Shown here one piece after another: positions 24,806 to 32,049 of a DNA stretch of 41,852 nt; the stretch's first letter is position 1, and each line of letters opens with the position of its first letter. A model generated the notes under the pieces. The model ran no database searches. It saw only the letters and a program-made list of their open reading frames with translations, and had not been told where the DNA came from. Source of the DNA: an uncultured Clostridia bacterium (lineage in GTDB: Bacteria; Bacillota; Clostridia; Oscillospirales; Acutalibacteraceae); NCBI GenBank assembly GCA_947588875.1, contig CANPZK010000004.1, positions 1 through 41,852 on the forward strand. Reading direction: 5' to 3'. Position numbers and translations under genes: made by a program.

Positions 24806-24835
24806 TTTACATTATAAATTGAAAAATGGTATAAT
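24806..24835 (+). promoter_or_regulatory. Promoter for the small Cys protein gene
   Basis: TTTACA (24806-24811), 18-bp spacer, TATAAT (24830-24835), 33 bp before the ATG. Confidence 0.65.
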
Positions 24836-24868
24836 ACAAGAAGATATTGACGGTTAAGGACTGGTTTT

Positions 24869-25078
24869 ATGTTCAAAAAGCTCTTCGGAAACAATATTGC
24901 CCCCGCGTGCGAATACTGCGATAACAGCATCGACGGCGGAAACGGAGTACTGATATGCTCTAAAAGGCGGGAAATAACAGACGGCAAATGCCGCGCGTTC
25001 AAATACGACCCTCTGCTGAGAATACCGAAAACGGCTCCCGTTATGCCGAAATACGACCCGAAGGATTTTGAGCTGTGA
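24869..25078 (+). CDS. Small four-cysteine protein, unknown function
   Basis: A 69-residue protein. PACEYCDNSIDG gives a first C-x2-C pair; LICSKRREITDGKCRAFKYD gives two more Cys, so a zinc-ribbon-like fold is likely. The tail DPLLRIPKTAPVMPKYDPKD is Pro- and charge-rich. It resembles small conserved proteins common in Ruminococcaceae, which have no assigned role. AAGGA lies 8 nt before the ATG and a good promoter precedes it, so it appears to be a genuine monocistronic gene. Confidence 0.7.
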   Translation: MFKKLFGNNIAPACEYCDNSIDGGNGVLICSKRREITDGKCRAFKYDPLLRIPKTAPVMPKYDPKDFEL

Positions 25079-25136
25079 AGGCAAAAAATAAACAGGTCGG
25101 CGAAAGCCTTATTTTCCTCCTGCCTAAATCATGTTC

Positions 25137-25171
25137 ATAAAAAGCAGACGGGAGGAGCAAAGCCCCTCCCG
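25137..25171 (-). terminator. Terminator after the sigma-like gene
   Basis: CGGGAGG (25149-25155) and CCTCCCG (25165-25171), followed on the minus strand by TCTGCTTTTTATG. The U tract is offset by a few bases. It could serve the two-gene operon ending at 25275. Confidence 0.5.
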
Positions 25172-25274
25172 CACAGGAAATAAAACATTGAGCGGCAGTA
25201 TCGCTGTCCGCCGGAGCCGACCGCGCTCCCTGCGCCGCAGCCGCAAAACACATTCTGAAAGTCGAAACGACAGA

Positions 25275-25571
25275 TTAGCCTAAATCAAGATATATCGAGC
25301 GAGCCCTCAGCTTATTGACGGCTCGCTTTATTGTTTGCGACACGTTAGGCACGCTGACATTGTTTTCCTCGGCAAGCTCGCGCATCTTGCTGCCGCCGAT
25401 ATAATAGCCGAGCAGATATTTTTTCTCGTTCTCGGTAAGCTCGGCGTCTATCGCCTTTGCGATAAATCTGCGCATCTTCTCTATGGAGCTTTTATTGCTC
25501 CCACGTTCGCCGTATTTCCTCATTCCGGCAAGTCCGAGGGTAAACTCGTCGAGCGACAATCTCTTAGCCAT
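25275..25571 (-). CDS. Small sigma-70 region 4-like HTH protein
   Basis: A 98-residue protein. The C-terminal half LTENEKKYLLGYYIGGSKMR, then ELAEENNVSVPNVSQTIKRA, forms a helix-turn-helix like sigma region 4 (-35 recognition), but there is no region 2, so it cannot act as a full sigma factor alone. The N-terminal part has the basic helix SSIEKMRRFIAKAIDAE. Similar short proteins occur in clostridial mobile elements and phages. Its start overlaps the previous gene by 8 bp, so the two are co-translated. A LexA-type box lies upstream of the pair. Confidence 0.75.
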   Translation of the reverse strand: MAKRLSLDEFTLGLAGMRKYGERGSNKSSIEKMRRFIAKAIDAELTENEKKYLLGYYIGGSKMRELAEENNVSVPNVSQTIKRAVNKLRARSIYLDLG

Positions 25572-25782
25572 TTGCCCTCTCTCCCCTTTTCCTCAGCACC
25601 GACGCAGTATATTTGCAGTCGATATACATTGAATAGAGGATCGCTATCCTGTTTGACAACGCCCTTATTCCGTCCTCGTGCTTTGTCTGCTTCTCCTTAA
25701 GCTCCTCCTTCAGAGCCTTGACCTTGACTTGGAGCTTATCCGCCTCACGCTGATACTCCTCTGACCATTCGATGTAATTCAT
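25564..25782 (-). CDS. Small coiled-coil protein, first gene of a LexA-box operon
   Basis: A 72-residue protein that I do not recognise. Residues 9-47 (YQREADKLQVKVKALKEELK onward) are a heptad-rich, charged coiled coil, followed by a helix SMYIDCKYTASVLRKRGERA. It could be a partner that binds the overlapping sigma-like protein. CGGAGGT lies 7 nt before the ATG. It shows no membrane segment. The pair stands alone, with its own promoter and a terminator. Confidence 0.7.
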   Translation of the reverse strand: MNYIEWSEEYQREADKLQVKVKALKEELKEKQTKHEDGIRALSNRIAILYSMYIDCKYTASVLRKRGERANG

Positions 25783-25822
25783 TATCTTACCTCCGATCGC
25801 TTAACCCTGCGGGGTTTACTTT

Positions 25823-25848
25823 GAACATTCGTTCTGTATATAATTATA
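25823..25848 (-). promoter_or_regulatory. LexA/DinR-type SOS box with promoter -10
   Basis: GAACATTCGTTC (25823-25834) fits the Firmicutes LexA/DinR consensus GAAC-N4-GTTC. It lies directly downstream of TATAAT (25843-25848, minus), close to where transcription would start, a repressing position. A weaker TTCGAT (25866-25871) at 17 bp could be the -35. The box is 40 bp before the coiled-coil gene. Confidence 0.65.
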
Positions 25849-25962
25849 GGCGATAAAAAGGCAAAATCGAACATAAATTTGAAAATATTTTGTCGTTTTA
25901 GGCTCGCTGTTTCGGATTTTGAACATCATAAAAATGTTTTCAATTCGTACATACTTTCGCTA

Positions 25963-25990
25963 TTGATATTTTCTCACTTTGTGGTATTAT
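25963..25990 (+). promoter_or_regulatory. Promoter for the Ser/Gly-rich lipoprotein
   Basis: TTGATA (25963-25968), 16 bp, TATTAT (25985-25990), 44 bp before the ATG. Confidence 0.6.
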
Positions 25991-26034
25991 TGACTTTAAC
26001 AAAAACTCACGTTCACTTTAAGGAGGTCAAAAAA

Positions 26035-26706
26035 ATGAAAAAATTATTATTGATTTCTATTATATGCTCTCTTGCGCTTTATTCTTTAGCCGGTTGTTCA
26101 AATAACGACAGCGCGGCGAGCCTGACGAGCGAAGGACAGTCTTACAGCTCCGACTCCGGCAGCGGCGGCTCCGACGGAGAATATTCCTCAAGCGCGGATT
26201 CCTCGGGCAATTCCGAGTCCGGGCAGAATTCCGCAGAGAGCGCGGACGGCGAAAGCGACAAAGGCTCGGAGAGCGGCGATGACGGCGGCGACAGCGGAGA
26301 CCTTGGCGGCGAGGGCAGTTCCTCGTCTGATGGCGGAGGCTCCGAAAGCCAAATGAGCGGCGACGGCGGGGAAAGCGATGAAATAGCCTCGGCTGTTGTC
26401 GGGTCATGGGCTCCATACGCGGCTCACAAGACGGACAATCCCGATGAAAAAATTTCCATGCAGTCGATTTTCGGCGAGAATTTCCGTTTCGGCGGTACTC
26501 TGACGCTAAATTCGGATTTCAGCTTTTCCGACAACGTATGCGGAGCGGCGACGGGAACATACTCGGTCAGCGGCAGGAGTATAACGCTCAGCTATGACGG
26601 CGGCGAGCCTGTCACCTTACTGCTGACCGGTTACCCGAACAATTCAAGTCTTGAGCGCGAGGTAAAGATAAACGGCGAAAGCTGCACCATATATTACACG
26701 ATGTAA
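26035..26706 (+). CDS. Lipoprotein with Ser/Gly/Asp-rich linker and lipocalin-like C-domain
   Basis: A 223-residue secreted lipoprotein. The signal peptide MKKLLLISIICSLALYSLAG leads to a lipobox LAGC with the lipidated Cys at 21. Residues 22 to about 118 are a low-complexity linker of Ser, Gly, Asp and Glu, probably a flexible wall-spanning spacer. The C-terminal 100 residues read VVGSWAPY, then GTLTLNSDFSFSD, GTYSVSGRSITLSY: the strand pattern of small lipocalin-like domains. A frame extends upstream to 25879, but AAGGAGGT sits 7 nt before the ATG at 26035. Its ligand is unknown. The partial gene at the right edge has a similar C-domain pattern. Confidence 0.85.
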   Translation: MKKLLLISIICSLALYSLAGCSNNDSAASLTSEGQSYSSDSGSGGSDGEYSSSADSSGNSESGQNSAESADGESDKGSESGDDGGDSGDLGGEGSSSSDGGGSESQMSGDGGESDEIASAVVGSWAPYAAHKTDNPDEKISMQSIFGENFRFGGTLTLNSDFSFSDNVCGAATGTYSVSGRSITLSYDGGEPVTLLLTGYPNNSSLEREVKINGESCTIYYTM

Positions 26707-26761
26707 AAACAGGCGGGGGAGCGGCGCGCTCATCCGTGACCCGGGCGCGCTCTCGTTGACC

Positions 26762-26828
26762 GCGCCTGCGCCGCAGGCGCTGCTTTTCTATTTTTTTATT
26801 TTTCTAAAGGGGGCTTGCGCCCCCTTTT
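26762..26828 (+). terminator. Tandem terminators after the lipoprotein gene
   Basis: First: GCGCCTGC (26762-26769), loop GCC, GCAGGCGC (26773-26780), then TGCTTTTCTATTTTTTTA. Second: AAAGGGGGC (26806-26814), loop TTGC, GCCCCCTTTT (26819-26828). The stretch 26829-26940 shows nothing else. Confidence 0.8.
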
Positions 26829-26940
26829 AAACCCCTTTATTCGCTCAAAGAATTATTTTTCGGCTTGAATTCGTGCCGCGAAACTATTTATGTGCATAAA
26901 AACTTTATTATAAAAAATTCGTGCGAGAAATGAAAAACAT

Positions 26941-26996
26941 TTTTATAAAAAAGCAGCAGCCGCACCGCAAAAAACGGTACGGCTGCTGCTTTTATT
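26941..26996 (-). terminator. Strong terminator after the kinase-like gene
   Basis: A 19-bp stem with one C/A mismatch (26949-26967 with 26975-26993, core AGCAGCAGCCG) and a C+A6 loop. On the minus strand it is followed by a T run (CTTTTTTTAT); the plus side also has T's, so it can work in both directions. Confidence 0.85.
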
Positions 26997-27004
26997 TTTA
27001 TTTT

Positions 27005-27766
27005 TTAATCGTAATCAACTACGTCGATCCATTTGGAAAGAAATTCCTTTTCCTCCTCAACGCCCTTTACCATCTGCGATGCTGCCACTATCGGCAGCCA
27101 CTGCTGAACATACTGCTTGGCGGTGTCGCTTTTTTCGCAGAACAAATCAAGATATTTATCCGCAAGCTCCGCATGATGCAGGGAGAACAGCAGATATGTC
27201 CTCGCCGCGTCGGCTGAGCCGTTGCCCTGAGTTGCGTGCGACCAGTCAAGAATATACATAGTGCCGTCGTCCTTGACTATTATATTGCTCGGGTTAAAGT
27301 CGCCGTGGCACACCTTTGTGTGCTTGGGCATACTGTCGAGCCTCGTGTGAAGCTCGTACCTTATTGTCGCGCTTACGTCCGTAAGGCTTGAGATCTTTCT
27401 GTTCATCTTATCCTTGAGCTTATTGAGCATTGGCGCTCTCTTGCTCTGCACCTCAAGCTGGAGGTCTACGAATTTCTCGAGATACTCGTCTATCTTGTCG
27501 GGATTTTCCTCCATAAGCGTTTGGAGCGTTTTGCCCTCGATATAATCGAGCGTTATCGCCCAATTGCCCTCTATGACCGACACGGCTCTGACCGACGGGA
27601 TTTTAAGCCCCGTTTCCTCGACTCTCGCCTGATTGAGAGCCTCGTTGAGAACGTCCGCCTTTGGATACGAGGGGCCGAACACCTTTATGGTACATTCCCC
27701 GTCCTTATATATGCACTTATCCTTTCTTTCGGCTAAAAGCTTTTCAAAATTCATAGTATTATACAC
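27005..27766 (-). CDS. Aminoglycoside-phosphotransferase-family kinase
   Basis: A 253-residue protein kinase-like phosphotransferase (APH family, PF01636). The catalytic loop is VCHGDFNPSNIIV and the metal-binding motif is MYILDWSHATQGNGSADAAR. The N-lobe is reduced: KDGECTIKVFG probably carries the ATP-binding Lys. Substrates of the family include aminoglycosides, choline, homoserine and sugars; nothing here fixes one. Such chromosomal copies in gut Clostridia are not proof of antibiotic resistance. It is a single-gene unit with promoter upstream and a strong terminator downstream. Confidence 0.85.
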   Translation of the reverse strand: MYNTMNFEKLLAERKDKCIYKDGECTIKVFGPSYPKADVLNEALNQARVEETGLKIPSVRAVSVIEGNWAITLDYIEGKTLQTLMEENPDKIDEYLEKFVDLQLEVQSKRAPMLNKLKDKMNRKISSLTDVSATIRYELHTRLDSMPKHTKVCHGDFNPSNIIVKDDGTMYILDWSHATQGNGSADAARTYLLFSLHHAELADKYLDLFCEKSDTAKQYVQQWLPIVAASQMVKGVEEEKEFLSKWIDVVDYD

Positions 27767-27893
27767 CCTTTCAAAATGCGTCTTTATTTAAGGCTTAGCC
27801 ATATAGCTCATCGCCGCGCCTGCACTCGGCGGCGCTGTCGCTACTGCGGCTCTGCCCTGAAATCATTTGGAAAACCTTTTTAAATTTAGTTAT

Positions 27894-27928
27894 ATTATAC
27901 TACAATGGAATGATATTTCACAGTGAAA
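27894..27928 (-). promoter_or_regulatory. Promoter region of the kinase-like gene with a dyad
   Basis: TATAAT (27894-27899, minus). A perfect dyad TTTCAC-A-GTGAAA (27916-27928) covers the expected -35 position and may bind a regulator; the -35 itself is weak. The rest of 27767-28050 shows no gene. Confidence 0.45.
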
Positions 27929-28049
27929 AAATCACAAAAATTTCCTTTTGATTTTTGTGTAATAAGTCAAATTATACAAGTTTTTCCGCTTTCTTTCTCA
28001 CTTTTGTTCTTTATTATTCCAACATCGGCTGAGATTATTAAGGGCGTTT

Positions 28050-28091
28050 GCTTCGATAAAATATCCTCCTGCCGTTTATATCGACAGGAGG
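28050..28091 (-). terminator. Terminator ending the ddl-murF-udg transcript
   Basis: CCTCCTG (28065-28071) and CAGGAGG (28085-28091), followed on the minus strand by ATATTTTATCG. It lies beyond repeat R5, so R5 would be in the 3' untranslated region. Confidence 0.6.
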
Positions 28092-28100
28092 GTAGGCTTT

Positions 28101-28260
28101 GCCGCGCTGCGCGCGGCAGACGGGGGCGGCGACCGGCGCGGCGCAGCCGCGCGGGAAAACGCGGCGGACACATTCTCTGCGTCGGGGCAGGGTCCCGCCC
28201 CCGCCGCGTTTTTCGCAAATTCCCGCCGGCAGGCGGGAATTTGCCGGTCGCCGCCCCCGT
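28101..28260. repeat. Cloverleaf repeat R5 with an adjoining GC hairpin
   Basis: The outer stem 28120-28137 with 28243-28260 is 18 bp perfect (ACGGGGGCGGCGACCGGC). Hairpin A is 28136-28152 (GCGCGGC-GCA-GCCGCGC). The central arm is GAAAACGCGGCGG (28155-28167) with CCGCCGCGTTTTTC (28201-28214); its loop contains GGGGCAGGG (- polarity). Hairpin C is 28215-28244 (GCAAATTCCCGCC arms, GGCA loop). A detached hairpin GCCGCGC-TGC-GCGCGGC precedes it at 28101-28117. It starts only 17 bp beyond the udg stop. Confidence 0.85.
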
Positions 28261-28277
28261 AAGCGCCTGTCGGCGCG

Positions 28278-28859
28278 TCACATTTCGCTGTAGGTTTCCG
28301 GACAAAGCTCCTTTATCTTCTCCTGCAAATTCAGAAAATCCTGAAACGCCGAGGGCTTGTTGTTCGGATTTCTCAAAAGAGCCGCAGGGTGGAGAGTCGC
28401 CATATATAATATGCCGTCCTTTTCAAAAAACTGCCCGTGCTCCCGAGTTATCTTGATGTCCTCCTTGAACATCTTCATAGCGGCTATTCTGCCGAGGCAG
28501 ACGATTATCCTCGGCTTTATAAGCCCTATCTGCGCTCTCAGCCATTCGTTGCACTGCTCCTGCTCCTCCGGGAGCGGGTCGCGGTTGAGCGGCGGGCGGC
28601 ATTTTACTATATTCGCTATGTATATATTCCTGTTCCTGTCAAGGTGTACGGCGGCAAGCATCTTATCGAGCAGCTTGCCACCTCTGCCGACAAACGGCTC
28701 GCCCTGGAGGTCCTCGTTCTGCCCGGGTCCCTCCCCGATAAACAGAACCTTTGAATTCGGGTTGCCGACCCCGACCACCACGTTATGTCTGGTTTCGCAA
28801 AGACCGCATCTGCGGCACTGCATACAATCCTTTTTCAGCTCGTCCCAATCAGTGTACAT
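28278..28859 (-). CDS. Family 4 uracil-DNA glycosylase (Fe-S)
   Basis: A 193-residue base-excision repair enzyme that removes uracil from DNA. The Cys cluster CMQCRRCGLCETR (about 13-25) plus later Cys residues form the 4Fe-4S site of type-4 enzymes. The catalytic motif A is FIGEGPGQNEDLQGEPFVGR and motif B is TLHPAALLRNP. YIANIVKCRPPLNRDP carries another cluster Cys. Length is typical. It is the last gene after ddl-murF, 22 bp from murF, an odd but common kind of housekeeping grouping. Repeat R5 follows its stop. Confidence 0.93.
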   Translation of the reverse strand: MYTDWDELKKDCMQCRRCGLCETRHNVVVGVGNPNSKVLFIGEGPGQNEDLQGEPFVGRGGKLLDKMLAAVHLDRNRNIYIANIVKCRPPLNRDPLPEEQEQCNEWLRAQIGLIKPRIIVCLGRIAAMKMFKEDIKITREHGQFFEKDGILYMATLHPAALLRNPNNKPSAFQDFLNLQEKIKELCPETYSEM

Positions 28860-28881
28860 AATTCACCTCTCCGGATTTTCG

Positions 28882-30234
28882 TCATATTTCGCCGAGAGCC
28901 GCGACTATCCGCTCGAGCTTCATCGCTCTCGACGCTTTTACAAGCACGCTGTCGCCCTCTTTTATCACATTTTTTAGGTCCTTTAAAATATCATCTACCT
29001 CGGCGTAATGCTTTGCTCCGCCGCCGAAGCCCTCGCTTATTCCCTCGGCAAGCTCTCCGACGGCAATCAGCTCTTCGACTCCCTTCTCTCTCGCGTAGCG
29101 CCCGACAGCCCTGTGAAGCTCATATTCGTTGTCGCCAAGCTCCTTCATATCCCCAAGAATACAAACACGCCTGCCCGAAAAATTCATGAGCGTATCTATC
29201 GCGCCCATAACGGAATTTGGGTTTGCGTTGTAGCAGTCGTCTATAATAACTATTTTATCGGTTTTTATCAAATTGTCGCGGCTGCCGACGGTTTTATACG
29301 CCGCAACGCCGCGCGCTATCTCCTCGTCGCTCATGCCGAGGTTCTCTCCTACGGCGAAGGCGGCGAGCGCGTTTGAAACCATATATGTGCCTATCGCGTT
29401 GATGCGAACGTCTATGCGCCTGTCGCCGTGAACGAGGGTACAGCTTATGCCGTCGGCGCCGTTATTTTCTATGTTCTCGGCGCGGTAGTCGTTATCATCT
29501 CCGAGTCCGAAATATATAGGCTCGATATCGGCGCGGCTTTTCTGCGTGATGAGCTTATCGTCATCTCCGTTGAGGAATATTTTCCGCTCGCCCGTCAGGT
29601 AATCAAATATTTCCGTCTTAGCCTTCATCACTCCGTCGCGGTCCCCGAGATTTTCAAGGTGACAGTTCCCTATATTCGTTATTATGCAGTGCGTCGGCCT
29701 TACCATTTTGGCAAGGCGCGTCATCTCGCCGAAATCGGATATGCCCATTTCAATGACGGCGGCGGTATTGGAGTCATTCATTCCGAACAGGGTTATCGGC
29801 ACGCCGAGCTCATTGTTGAAATTGCCCTGAGTCTTATGCACGTTGAATTTCTGTGAAAGCACGGAGGCAACCATTTCCTTTGTCGAGGTTTTTCCCACGC
29901 TGCCGGTTATGCCGACTATCGGAATATTGAAAAGCGAGCGGTAACGCTCGGCGACCGCCTTGAGCGCTTCAAGCGTGGATTCGACCGCTATGCACGGCTT
30001 TGACGGGCTTTCGGGGACGTTCTCGCATATTGCGCAGACCGCTCCGTTTTCAAAGCACTGCTCTATATAATCGTGCCCGTCGCTGCGCTCTCCCTTTATA
30101 GCCGCGAAGCACGCTCCCTGCTCTATTTTGCGGCTGTCCGTAACTATTATGGAAACCTCGGTGCTTTTCAGCGCCTCGTCGCCTATATATCTGCCGCCGC
30201 AGGCTCTTAGAATATCGTCTATTGTAAATTTCAT
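28882..30234 (-). CDS. murF: UDP-MurNAc-tripeptide--D-Ala-D-Ala ligase MurF
   Basis: A 450-residue Mur ligase that adds D-Ala-D-Ala to the UDP-MurNAc-tripeptide in the cytoplasm. The N-terminal domain begins MKFTIDDILRACGGRYIG; the ATP P-loop is GITGSVGKTSTKEMVASVLS; central residues TQGNFNNELGVPITL and EMGISDFGEM are MurF hallmarks; the C-domain has DDCYNANPNSV. An in-frame extension reaches a TTG at 30276 inside ddl, but the ATG at 30234 gives the normal N-terminus. It follows ddl by 22 bp: the product of ddl is its substrate. Confidence 0.95.
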   Translation of the reverse strand: MKFTIDDILRACGGRYIGDEALKSTEVSIIVTDSRKIEQGACFAAIKGERSDGHDYIEQCFENGAVCAICENVPESPSKPCIAVESTLEALKAVAERYRSLFNIPIVGITGSVGKTSTKEMVASVLSQKFNVHKTQGNFNNELGVPITLFGMNDSNTAAVIEMGISDFGEMTRLAKMVRPTHCIITNIGNCHLENLGDRDGVMKAKTEIFDYLTGERKIFLNGDDDKLITQKSRADIEPIYFGLGDDNDYRAENIENNGADGISCTLVHGDRRIDVRINAIGTYMVSNALAAFAVGENLGMSDEEIARGVAAYKTVGSRDNLIKTDKIVIIDDCYNANPNSVMGAIDTLMNFSGRRVCILGDMKELGDNEYELHRAVGRYAREKGVEELIAVGELAEGISEGFGGGAKHYAEVDDILKDLKNVIKEGDSVLVKASRAMKLERIVAALGEI

Positions 30235-30256
30235 AGCTCTGCTCAATCCTCTGTCC

Positions 30257-31309
30257 TTATTGATTATATTTTTCAAGCGAGAGCCTTGCGAGGCGGTCGC
30301 AAAGCTCGGGATAATCTATGCCGATAACCTCCGCCTCCTGCGGCAAAAGGCTTGTAGGCGTCATTCCCGGGAGGGTGTTCGCCTCAAGGCAGTAAAAGCT
30401 GCCGTCCTCCGCGAGCATAAAATCTATTCTCGCGTAAGCGTCGAGCTTGAGCGCCTTATACGCTCTCTCCGCCTCGCGCTGTATTTTCTCGGTCACGTCC
30501 TGCGGTATATCCGCCGGACAAAATTCCTCCGTACTGCCGGGCTGATATTTATTTACATAATCGTAAAAGCCCTGCTTCGGCACTATCTCTATTATCGGCA
30601 GCGCCTTGCCGTCGAGCAGCCCTACCGAAAGCTCTCTGCCCTTAATATACTCCTCGACGAGAATCTCGTCCTCGTATCGGAACGCCTCGTTCATCGCGCC
30701 CATGTATTCGTTTTTGTCGTTTACTATCGACACGCCTACGCTGCTTCCTCCCGAGCAGGGCTTTACAACGCACGGGAAGCTGTTCCAGCCCTCCGCCGCG
30801 CCGCTTTTAAGGTCGGCTTTAGTATACACCTCTCCCGCCGCCGTGGAGATATTGTTGCATAGGAATATGCTCTTTGACACTCCCTTATCCATTGCGAGCG
30901 CGCTCCCGAGGCTGCCGGAGCCTGTGTATTTTATTCCGAGCAGGTCGAGCGTCGCCTGCAGCTTTCCGTTTTCCCCGACGTCGCCGTGCAGGGCGAGGAA
31001 GGTTATATCTGCGCTCCTGCATATTTCCTCGACGTTGCGCCCCAAAAAGCGGGCTGATTTATCCTTTCTTAAAGCCTTTATTTTCTCTATATCCGGCACG
31101 GTATTTCCGACCGGCACGTTCGCTGTAAAGTTGTAATTGCTCTCAAAGAGATTTTCTATATCGCATTCGTCCTGCTCGTAGCCCATAAACACGTCGAGCA
31201 GCACTACGTTATGTCCCTTTTTGCGCAGAGCGTCCGCTACAAGACAGCCCGAGGTTATGGAGACGTCTCTTTCCGTACTTAGTCCTCCCGCGAGAACAAC
31301 GATTCTCAT
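30257..31309 (-). CDS. ddl: D-alanine--D-alanine ligase
   Basis: A 350-residue ATP-grasp ligase that makes the D-Ala-D-Ala dipeptide of peptidoglycan. It begins MRIVVLAGGLSTERDVSITS, with FLALHGDVGENGKLQATLDL, PCVVKPCSGGSSVGVSIV and the C-terminal RIDFMLAEDGSFYCLEANTL motif with the metal ligands. The ATG at 31309 has GGGGTG 7 nt upstream; a GTG at 31318 is less likely. No vancomycin-resistance-type genes adjoin. It heads the operon ddl-murF-udg, with its own promoter about 90 bp upstream. Confidence 0.95.
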   Translation of the reverse strand: MRIVVLAGGLSTERDVSITSGCLVADALRKKGHNVVLLDVFMGYEQDECDIENLFESNYNFTANVPVGNTVPDIEKIKALRKDKSARFLGRNVEEICRSADITFLALHGDVGENGKLQATLDLLGIKYTGSGSLGSALAMDKGVSKSIFLCNNISTAAGEVYTKADLKSGAAEGWNSFPCVVKPCSGGSSVGVSIVNDKNEYMGAMNEAFRYEDEILVEEYIKGRELSVGLLDGKALPIIEIVPKQGFYDYVNKYQPGSTEEFCPADIPQDVTEKIQREAERAYKALKLDAYARIDFMLAEDGSFYCLEANTLPGMTPTSLLPQEAEVIGIDYPELCDRLARLSLEKYNQ

Positions 31310-31399
31310 ATGTAACACCCCTGTTATTGTTTTCGGATCGTTTTTGCCGTCTGTTATTCGGCGTTTACCCTTTTGCCAAATTGATCCGCAGATATTAAC

Positions 31400-31428
31400 A
31401 TTATATTACTAATGGCGTATTTTTGCAA
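31400..31428 (-). promoter_or_regulatory. Promoter for ddl-murF-udg
   Basis: On the minus strand: TTGCAA (31423-31428), 17 bp, TATAAT (31400-31405). The leader of about 80 nt includes CGGATC/GATCCG arms that could pair, but no known riboswitch is recognised. Confidence 0.65.
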
Positions 31429-31460
31429 GGAAAAGAAAGCTCTAAATGCGGAGCGGGGTT

Positions 31461-31615
31461 CGGGGGCGGCGACCGGCCCCTTTCCGCCTGCGGCGGAAAG
31501 GGGCCGAAAACGCGGCGCGGGAGGATCTCCGGCAGAGAATCTGCCCTGCGCCGCCGCGTTTTCGGCGCGGCTTCGCCGCGCGGTCGCCGCCCCCGCGCCG
31601 CGCGAAGCGCGGCGC
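31461..31615. repeat. Cloverleaf repeat R6 with an adjoining GC hairpin
   Basis: The outer stem CGGGGGCGGCGACCG (31461-31475) pairs with 31581-31595. Hairpin A is 31475-31505 (GGCCCCTTTCCGCC arms, TGC loop). The central arm is GAAAACGCGGCG (31506-31517) with CGCCGCGTTTTC (31552-31563); its loop has CAGAGAAT then CCCTGC (+ polarity). Hairpin C is 31565-31581 (GCGCGGC-TTC-GCCGCGC). A detached hairpin GCGCCGCGC-GAA-GCGCGGCGC follows at 31595-31615. It lies between the terminator at 31640 and the ddl promoter. Confidence 0.85.
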
Positions 31616-31639
31616 TCTCACATAGAAGTCTATGAGCGG

Positions 31640-31671
31640 ATAAAAATAAAGCGGGGAGCCTTCGCTCCCCG
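31640..31671 (-). terminator. Terminator of the dapL/small-protein transcript
   Basis: CGGGGAGC (31652-31659) and GCTCCCCG (31664-31671) with a 4-nt loop, followed on the minus strand by CTTTATTTTTATCC. Confidence 0.85.
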
Positions 31672-31703
31672 TGTACTGTTATCCGTGTACTGTTCGTGTA
31701 CTG

Positions 31704-31997
31704 TTATTTTTCATTTAAAGCGCGGTCGAGCCATATCTCGCCTATATCCATGGCGAGATAAAGCCCCTGCTTTTCACTCGACTTTACGACCTGCTTGCGC
31801 GGCGGAATATCCGGGTCGGTACACATAAGCTGAATAGTCACCTTGTCCGCAACCTCAAGATCGTTCACCATTTTGGTGGACTTGACTTTAAGCCGCACCA
31901 CATATTTTTCGGTCATATTTCCGTAGTAAAGATCGCTGCCGACGCGCACGAGAGGTCTGCCCTTGTACGTCGGGAACTGAGATTTTTTCTTAGCCAT
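31704..31997 (-). CDS. Conserved small protein of Clostridia, unknown function
   Basis: A 97-residue protein beginning MAKKKSQFPTYKGRPLVRVG. It is made of predicted strands (DLYYGNMTEKYVVRLKVKST, DKVTIQLMCTD) and a final helix (DIGEIWLDRAL). The YGNM-x4-YVVxL and DIGxIWLxRAL patterns are, from memory, shared by a widespread but unnamed family in Ruminococcaceae and Lachnospiraceae. No signal peptide or catalytic motif is visible. GGAGGAA lies before the ATG. It follows dapL by 52 bp and ends the unit. Confidence 0.75.
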   Translation of the reverse strand: MAKKKSQFPTYKGRPLVRVGSDLYYGNMTEKYVVRLKVKSTKMVNDLEVADKVTIQLMCTDPDIPPRKQVVKSSEKQGLYLAMDIGEIWLDRALNEK

Positions 31998-32049
31998 TCC
32001 TGTTCCTCCTTCTAAATCGTATTGTATTCACATAACCTATCACAAATTT

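Noticed and set aside
25275..25571. Full sigma factor
   Set aside because: Only a region 4-like HTH is present; regions 2 and 3 are missing in 98 residues.
27005..27766. Acquired aminoglycoside resistance gene
   Set aside because: Only the broad kinase fold is shared; no mobile element, resistance partner or specific APH signature is present.
30257..31309. Vancomycin-resistance ligase
   Set aside because: It lies with murF, without vanH, vanX or regulator genes, and looks like an ordinary Ddl.
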